A DNA stretch of 64,000 nt from the NCBI GenBank assembly GCA_020543525.1, contig JAHYIO010000042.1, forward strand, positions 62,001 to 126,000. Reading direction: 5' to 3'. The notes under the pieces are model-generated. The model searched no databases and was not told the origin of the DNA. It saw only the letters and a list, made by a program, of their open reading frames with translations. This DNA is from Coriolopsis trogii. Lineage: Eukaryota; Basidiomycota; Agaricomycetes; Polyporales; Polyporaceae. Below, piece by piece: positions 56,827 to 64,000 of the stretch (the first letter of the stretch is position 1; every line of letters starts with the position of its first letter). Both the position numbers and the translations under genes were made by a program.

Positions 56827-59800
56827 ATGCAACTCACGTCGCTACTCCCCCTCGTCGTGACTGCCCTGTCGGTCGGTGCATGTCCCGGCGACGAGCACGG
56901 TCATTCGCAAGGGCACCAGCATACGCGTCGTGCCTTCCCTCAGACGCAGCTGACTCCTCCCAGTCGACCACTGGTTTGGGGTGACGTGAATGTCATTCAC
57001 ACCACCGACAGCCATGGCTGGCTCCTTGGACACCAACACAGCTCGTTCCCGGAGCCCAACTACAGGTGCGTCGCATCTTTGAAGTTACCTGGGATGGGGG
57101 CGGTGATGCGGGGGAATGTCGCGCGCTCTCTAGTGGTGATCTGGGTGACTTTGCGTCATTTGTCGCCCACATGAAGCAGCTTGCCATCGTGAGTGTTGGT
57201 CGAAGCATAGTCTGCAGCATCTTTGCTGAAGCCATGGCAGGAAAAGGATGTCGACCTTCTCCTTGTTGACTCCGGGGACTTGCATGATGGTGAGTTCCTG
57301 AACTAAACGTTGAATGCACGAACAAGCTATTCAAAGTCAATATATGGGACAGGTACTGGACTTTCAGATGGCTTCCCACCGGGTGGTGTCGATGGCCACG
57401 AGGTAAGCCGTCCGTCCTAGCATACTCCACATATCCCCTTGCGTTCTCCGCGGCGGACTCAACGGCCATATGCCATGGATCGGAAGGCCTCATCAGGGCA
57501 CAGTGAGACGGGCCTGTGAGCAGTACGCATTGTCCCTTAAACCGGGATGATAGGCCTTTCCGTGCAGCCGAGTACCGTACGCAGAATACAGTAGTTCTCG
57601 TGTATATGCCAGTCATCTGCGAGATTGTGAGAAGGCTTACTGTACCCTTAGACGAACAAGCTGCTGTTCGATCTGCCGTACGATATTATGGCTATTGGCA
57701 AGTGAGCGTTCTTCACCTTACCTCTCCGCGAACCGCATCCTCACAAACATTGCCAGTCATGAGCTGTACATCTATGATATCACCCTCGATATGCACAAGA
57801 GTTTCGCGCCCAAGCTCAAGGGCCGATACCTGTCGTCCAATGCCAACCTCACCGTAGAAGACAAGCATGGTAAGGCGGTCAGCGTGCCCGTAGGAGGTGA
57901 GCATTATTCTTCTCCGGAGTGATAATATCTCACAGCTTCCGTCCCATAGAACGTTACGCGAAGTTCAAGACTCGCAAGTATGTCTCAGCCTCCTTCCTAC
58001 TGTCTGTGTACTAACGACAACCAATCGACATGAAGGGGTCGCAGTGTGACCTCGCTGGGTGTTCTCTTCGACTTCACGGGGAACGATGCGAACACCACTG
58101 TGCAGAAGGTGGAGGACATGGTCAAGGAGACTTGGGTAGGCCAGACTTTGAATGAAAGAGAGACCGACGCTGATTTTTTTCACTGTCAGTTTGCGGAGGC
58201 TATCAAGGACGAGCCGGACTTCTTCCTCCTTGTAGGGTAAGTTCACATCGAGGTCCGAACCTTTGCTGCAACGTGCTGATGACTGTGTGAACAGCCACAT
58301 GCCTGTCAAGAAGACTGATAAATGTGAGCTAGAGTCGGCGCACAGATTGCATGTCTTAGCTCACAACTTCCAGGGCCGGTCGTCTTCGACGCCATCCGTG
58401 CTATCCATCCGACTACGCCTATCCTCATTTTCGGAGGTAGGTTTGCTCAACAGTACAAAACGTTTGGTGTCTGAATCCACTTCTTGCATAGGCCATACAC
58501 ATATCCGGGACTGCGGTAAGGTTGCCCTATTCATCTTTGTAAAGTACTCATGCTCTCTGCAGTGCAGTACGATGGACGCTCAATGGGCCTGGAGAGCGGA
58601 CGCTACATGGAGACTATCGGTATGCATGCATCAGGAATGTAACTGAATGCGAAAGGCCTGACATTGTCATATAGGGTGGATGAGTAAGTGAGTCGTTGGG
58701 AACTGCTAAACTGTGGTCTTGACCTCCTGTAAGGCGCGAACCTCGACAAACGTGGCTCTACTGGAAACCTCACCTTTTCCCGTCGATACCTGGACCAGAA
58801 TCGCGTGACTTACGAGGTATGTACGATCTACTCTGTGCATCATCCGAGAGCTCAGCTATTTCGTCAGTACCACTCCCGACGAAAGAACCTAACGTTCGAT
58901 ACCATTCACGGCCGGGAGATCACTCATAGTCTGTACAAGATAGTCAATGACTTCAATCTGGACCAATTCTTCGGCACCGCACCCCAGGATTACACGCTCA
59001 CCCAGTGAGTGTTGCATCCTTACCCTGTGTCCAGTCCTCGCGCCTCATTGGTTCCGCCTAGGGTTCCATATCCGTCAAATTCGTCCCTCCTGTCACTCTT
59101 CGCAGAGGCCCTGACCTATTCGCTCACCGTGAACAACTCGCGCGCGGACATTCCGCACCGCATGATCACCAACACGGGCTCGCAGCGCTTCGACGTCTAC
59201 TCTGGCTCGTTCACGAAGAACGACCAGCTGACGTCTTCGCCCTTCACGAACGGCTTCGTCTACATTCCGGACATCCCGCTCTCACTCACCAGCGAGATCA
59301 TCGCCGCGCTCGACGAGGCGGGAGAGCTGCGCCGTCGCGAGATCGTGGAGGAGTCTGAGCGGTACGCGCGCGGGGAGATCGACATGGTCTACATGGCTTG
59401 GCTCGAGGAGATGGACCGCCTGAGCAACGGCCCCGAGCGTCGCGCAGCGGACAACGCCACCCTCGGCTACGTCACGCACGACGTGAGTGTCCCTATTTTC
59501 TTCCCCCTTCCCGTGCGGTCTCTCATACCTTCGCCCTTGTAGTCGTGCCCTGGCGTCGGTGACGATGTGGTCCACACGCCATTGGTACGTCCATCGTCAA
59601 CGACCTGGGTCGCCCAGTTATGACTCGCTGATGTCGCCCCCGTTTGTCCATTCAGGCCCACTTCTCCGTCCCTGACTTCATCGCCTCGGACCCACCTGAG
59701 GGTCTGGCGGATGACGCGCCCGTCGACCTCGTCTTCTCCGACTTCATCCAGGATCAGATGCTCGACACCATCAATGCACTCCAGAAGGACAAGACGTACA

Positions 59801-59880
59801 CGGCTGCGGACGTGAAGCGGTACACGGATATTCTGGCGAACGGTGTCCTCGGCATCTATGCCCAAAAGTACTGGAACTGA
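56827..59880 (+). CDS. Secreted metallophosphoesterase / 5'-nucleotidase-like protein, copy 2
   Basis: Opposite-strand paralogue of copy 1. Start at 56827 with signal peptide MQLTSLLPLVVTALSVGACP and a His-rich stretch. Metal-binding motifs are [39 protein letters not shown] (split by an intron) and GHTHIRDC. Other blocks are [84 protein letters not shown] and [19 protein letters not shown]. The end is LANGVLGIYAQKYWN at 59880. About 13 exons. The intron after GGVDGHE is about 250 nt, against about 60 in copy 1. The same intron positions in both genes show duplication after intron gain. Intact as far as can be read. Confidence 0.83.
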
Positions 59881-60062
59881 GACTGGCCGGTAGATATAAA
59901 CCGTGCTCTGACAGACACCAGAGCAGAGGGAAGATTCATGCTATACAAGGGGACATGGTCCGAGACGGTGACAACGAGGAGGATTGGGTATAAATCGTAG
60001 AGAATATCGATGTGAAGTTTGTGACATGATAGGAGGATGTTACAGGACTCGTCTATTCAGTG

Positions 60063-62248
60063 TTATATAGCCATCAGAAGACACTGTACGAACATCAGTT
60101 TGGACGCTACGCGCTGAGTTAGAGTCACATACCTACTGGGAACTTTCATCCTCGCTAAGGTGCCCACTGGGTGCTCCAAGCGACTCCCCATGATACTTGT
60201 CATCAGAGGGGATAGATCGATATTGAGCGTGTCGTGGACGTCATAAAGTAGTACCGGTGAGGTCGGGTTTGGGTCATGTTGACGAGTGATTGCAAAGTGC
60301 GGGATGAGTGTCGAGGCTGGGCTAATTGGACATATGCTGAACCACAACTTGATGGATAGCCCCAAATAAGACTGCGCCACTTCATAGTCAATTGTGGCAG
60401 GGGGAGACAAGTCCAGGACCGAATCGTCTGATATGTTCGGAATTGGGTCGGACGGGTTTACACTGGTAGGTGGTGGGTGCCATGGGAGTGGGCGTATTAT
60501 GGCCGGTGCATCCTTCGATCCCAGACCATTGGTCAGGTGATCTTCAGGACACTGGTGACCACCATGTGACCCAAGGATGCTTATCAAGTGCTCCCTGGAC
60601 TCGAGGGGGTGGAGAATGTGTCTGCTGTCCCGAAGTATGACCACTCTTGCCCAATGCGACCTATGGAACACGAGGCTGCCACTTGCCAATGTCGAGCATT
60701 TCCCGAGGATCAATATGATCATGTCGTCCCGATGTTTTCCTAAACGTGAGAGCATTCGAACGCCGACCGCGACACCTCCGTTGGGCAATGGATGTGGCAC
60801 AAGCTCGTGAATGTGGTCTATCGAAATGTTCGAGGGGTATATGCGGTAGGCAGGATTAAGCCGATTGTTGACAGCCAAGAAGGATGCAAAAGAGTCGTCA
60901 GTCTCATGGGATTGAAGTGGGCCTTGATGATCTTGGAGATGCAACTCTGTCCACCTCCACGACAACTCTTCGACCTGCTCCACCCCAAGTAGGGTTGTCT
61001 CGACAACACCTGTGCTTCCACGAGCTCCTACCGAGAACAGGGTTCGAGTTTGGGTGAAGCCAGTAGTGACTTCATGCTTTGTGAGCAGCAGAAACGCAGG
61101 CTCAGGGTCGTCCGCCAAACTGGAGTCGCCGTCAGATGAAAGGTACCACGACATGTCGGCGATCCAAAGCCCGGAGTGAGGCATGGGAGCCAACGGGACC
61201 AGGGTGTAAACGCCGTACGGCACAAAGGTAAATGTTCCAGGAGTGCGCTTTGACTCTTCCGAGTCCAAACGCGGCACCTGCATCACTGTATCAGCATGCA
61301 TGAAACGTAGAGTGTATGATGCAACGCATAACGTACCCATGCTGGAGGCGGGGCCAGCAAATTCCTACATCGAAGCCTCGCACAGCACGGCGAGGAGAAC
61401 TTCGCTGGAGAGCTAGCGAACATGGGAGTTCCCATCGACCGTGTTTTGCCGAGCGGGGAACTCTGCTCCTCATACGTCCATGCAAAGAGGGTCGTATCAG
61501 AGGTGCGCTTCAAAATCTCCTCTTGCAAGCGTCTGAACGCTCTCCGTCCTTCTCCGTATATGGTCGGCATCATGATATCAAAGATACCGAGGAGAGAGTA
61601 CGCCTCATCCTCGAGTCGTGTGGTAGTCCGTCTGGCCGCCCACGACATCCGTTGACACACGCTGAACTCGCGAACGTCCCTCTCCAAGCGCAGTACAGCG
61701 GCAGGGACTCCGCATGCTTCTTCTGTGAGTTCGGCAAGATCAAACTTCGATCCTAGAATGTCCCAGCTCGATGAGATATAGAAGACAACGGGAGGAGCAA
61801 CGAGCTCCTGTAATGTCCAGCCCCTGCTGTACCATCGGCTTGCTGCGAAGGGGGACGTGTCCTTGGCCCCCAGGTCAAATGCGGCTTCCGTGGGTACGTC
61901 GGCCAGATAAGCGTAGCAGACGCGGGAAAGAGAGTAGTAGCGATACATTGAGTTGATAGCCTCCGATAGTTCGGCGCTGCTTGACTTGTCGATGCAGCAG
62001 GTGTCGATCCACACCCACTGGTAGCCCTGGCGCTCGGCGAGCTTGCAGCATTCTCGTATCTTCCGACATACAAACTTGCGTGGGTTTGCGCCAATCAGTT
62101 TACATCGCTTCCGCAACCTCTGAAGATCACGGAGCGACTGTTCACCGTTCGTATCCCAAACGTGCGAAAGGATGGCGTAGCCACCTTCCACAGCCTCCGG
62201 ATGGGTAAAGTAGTGCAGTTCCGCTCGGTCGGTGCTGAGGAGCCACAT
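60063..62248 (-). CDS. HET-domain protein HET-4
   Basis: Exon 1 (62248-61337, 304 codons, the same length as in HET-1) carries GGYAILSHVWDTNGEQSLRD, WVWIDTCCIDKSSSAELSEA, RGWTLQELVAPPVVF, RMSWAARRTTTRLEDEAYSL and TIYGEGRRAFRRLQEEI. A phase-0 intron (GTACGT..GATGCAG) leads to exon 2 (61277-60063, 405 codons with the stop). It begins VPRLDSEESKRTPGTFTFVP and contains GLWIADMSWYLSSDGD, SFASFLAVNNRLNPAYRIYP, HWARVVILRDSRH, and a Pro-rich linker (PLPWHPPPTSVNPSDP) not present in HET-1. Total 708 residues. With HET-1 it forms the second HET subclass here. Complete. Confidence 0.87.
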
Positions 62249-64000
62249 CGATGAGGAGGAGTAGATGCGACGGTGCGTGGGAGGGGTTCCGCTACGTGGA
62301 CCAGTGGCCTGGCGGTATCAAGTGCAGAGGGGTGGACGAGATAATAGTGTCACCAACAGCAGTTCTAGACTTATGAGTAGATGTAGGAGACGGCTGGCGT
62401 GTGGCCAAATCAGGTGAATGGAGAGTCGGAAAGCTCAGGGTCAAGTTGTGCGTATGGTGACTATTCGGATTGAGGGTGCAAGGGATTTGAGGACTAAAAT
62501 ACGAAAATAGATGTCGAGCATGGTTATTGAGCTGACAAAAATTAGAGGAAGGGTAAGAGTGCAAAACGAGACTCACTGAGTGGCCGCTCAGAGTCCCGCG
62601 GTGGGGCAGTTATAGACAAGAGTTGGGGCTTTTCAATGCTGTCGGATGGCTGTTCACGTCAAACGTCCAAAAGGGAAGAACCAAACCTTAGCGCGGGATC
62701 GGTATGAAGCTCCGGATGCTATTGAAGGCACTCCGAATCCCACCCCAGTCAGTCCAGAGTGATCAACTGTCGACTCAATGCGCTGCAACGCTGGCCGCAG
62801 TTGCTGGCGTGAGGCGAGGCGAGCGCAAGCTCCGTTGGCAGAGAGTCAGACTCGAATGACACACCTGGTCACTCTTCGATAGAAATGGCTAGTTCGCGAG
62901 CGGTGAGCACTGGCAGTTGAGTGTGTCCCGAAGTGCGCTGCGGGAGGCACGGCAGTCACGCTCGCGTCTCCCAAGATAACACTGCCGAATGATGAAAAGA
63001 AGCATCATTGACCTGTCTTGACATGAGGCGTAGATTGATGCATATACAGATACATAGCAGTCAGCTCTTCTGGATGAGCCTCAACAAAGTCAGGGTCAAT
63101 TGATACACAGGCCGGTGGGAACACGGAGGACGTACCGATACTCTCCTCAAACTTTGCTAGCCAGTATATGAGGCCCTATCCAAACGTACGAGCAGAGTCG
63201 TCGTGCCAAGTAGACTCCACCCAAACTTCAACGTGTATGTCTTGTCGTGCCAATCCCATCGGTTGTGCGCTCTAGGCCTGGTCGCCTACGTACTTTGCAA
63301 GTTATGTCGGAACTTACCGAAACGCATCCAGATGAATAAGACATCCAGATGGATATTTTTCGCATCTAAGTGCCCTTCTCAGGCTATCCGGATGGGACTT
63401 TTTGGCCTCTAACCTCCCTCCAAGGCCCATCCGGAGGGTTTTGAAAATGATTTCCATCGGTATGCCTCCGAATGGAATAAGGGAAGTTCCGACATAGGCC
63501 ATCCTGAGACTTGTCTGTGCTGTTCAGTGAAGCCACTATCCATGATATATGGAGACACCTGGAGGGCTCAAGCGCGAGACGTTCACCCTCCTAACTCGGC
63601 ATCATTACAGGATTCGTTGCAATATCGATATCGAGAGTCATTGCGGGGGGACCACGTTGGAATCAGTCCTGAATGTTTAGACGGTCAAAGGAGGAACTCA
63701 AGTGTTTCTCAGAGTAGTCACTCACCTCACTTGGCATGCGTAGATGCTAGCTCCAGCCAGCAAGGACAGCCCCTATCGCACATACAGACTCCGTCATTGA
63801 CCCAAATGGGCTCAACGCCATCGCTGAACCGGGTGATACATGAGCTTGACGCATCTTGAAGTTTGCACAAACAAACATACTGCAGACAGAGAGAAACTAT
63901 CGAGTTCTGGAGAAGTAGTTAGGACGAGGGAGTCAAGTCTCCTCGTTGAAGAATTTGAAGTTTGGCCACAATGGCCATGTCACGTGGTGTCAAGATGATA
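62249..64000. other. Right end of window, no gene seen
   Basis: Upstream flank of HET-4. Only short frames; the one at 63527-63859 plus shows no family features. It contains the 63305-63494 element. Confidence 0.45.
63305..63494. mobile_element. MITE-like element, 11-bp terminal inverted repeats, TA flanks
   Basis: The left end TGTCGGAACTT (63305-63315) is the exact reverse complement of the right end (63484-63494), and TA dinucleotides flank both sides (63303-63304 and 63495-63496), as in Tc1/mariner insertions. The inside is built from repeated CATCCAGATG/CATCCGGATG-like palindromic words at about 63326, 63342, 63384 and 63430. At 190 bp with no frame it fits a mariner-type MITE; only the ends support this. 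Confidence 0.7.

Noticed and set aside
1..64000. CRISPR arrays, bacterial operons, riboswitches
   Set aside because: Spliced genes show this is eukaryotic DNA; no regularly spaced repeats were seen.
1..64000. Autonomous transposase or retroelement genes
   Set aside because: No reverse transcriptase, integrase or DDE motifs were noticed in any frame; only non-autonomous elements are present.

Overview
The window reads as nuclear DNA of a filamentous basidiomycete, most likely an Agaricomycete of the Polyporales type. Protein genes are split by many introns of about 50-60 nt with GT..AG ends, and intergenic gaps are short. Several families are typical of these fungi: DUF6534 membrane proteins, HET-domain proteins and DUF4246. 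The order-level assignment is inference. Gene ends were worked out by reading frames and splice signals by eye, so exon borders are provisional unless given exactly.

Left part (1-28 kb) is mostly single-copy genes. An unrecognised gene runs off the left edge. It is followed by a 488-bp inverted-repeat element with a perfect 9-bp target duplication, lying just upstream of a VIP36/Emp47-like lectin cargo receptor. Next come a tRNA-Ala(CGC), an unrecognised gene, a DUF6534 membrane protein, clathrin light chain, a leucine-rich-repeat membrane protein, a multipass membrane protein (copy A), an NAD(P)-dependent reductase, a DUF4246 protein, the first of four alpha/beta hydrolases and a four-RRM Nrd1/Mrn1-like RNA-binding protein.

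Right part (28-62 kb) is an accessory-looking island made largely of paralogues. It holds a second DUF6534 gene, three more alpha/beta hydrolases of the monoacylglycerol-lipase type, multipass membrane protein copy B, four HET-domain genes of two subclasses, and two secreted metallophosphoesterase (5'-nucleotidase-like) genes in opposite orientation. The inverted pair brackets two housekeeping genes, coatomer zeta and an N2227-type methyltransferase. The last 1.7 kb has no gene but carries a 190-bp MITE-like element flanked by TA.

The sharpest single observation is in the third hydrolase copy (36854-38147). Exon 2 carries an in-place 75-bp inversion (37341-37415) bounded by GAGAGC/GCTCTC. Read on the opposite strand, those 25 codons give exactly the missing conserved segment in frame, while as it stands the inversion creates a stop codon. 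All other exons have the same lengths as in the sister genes, so the event looks recent, polymorphic or assembly-related.

The HET genes use a fixed layout: exon 1 is the HET module, then a phase-0 intron, then exon 2 with one of two kinds of C-terminal region. Together with the interleaved hydrolases this makes a plausible self/non-self or cell-death locus, which remains inference.
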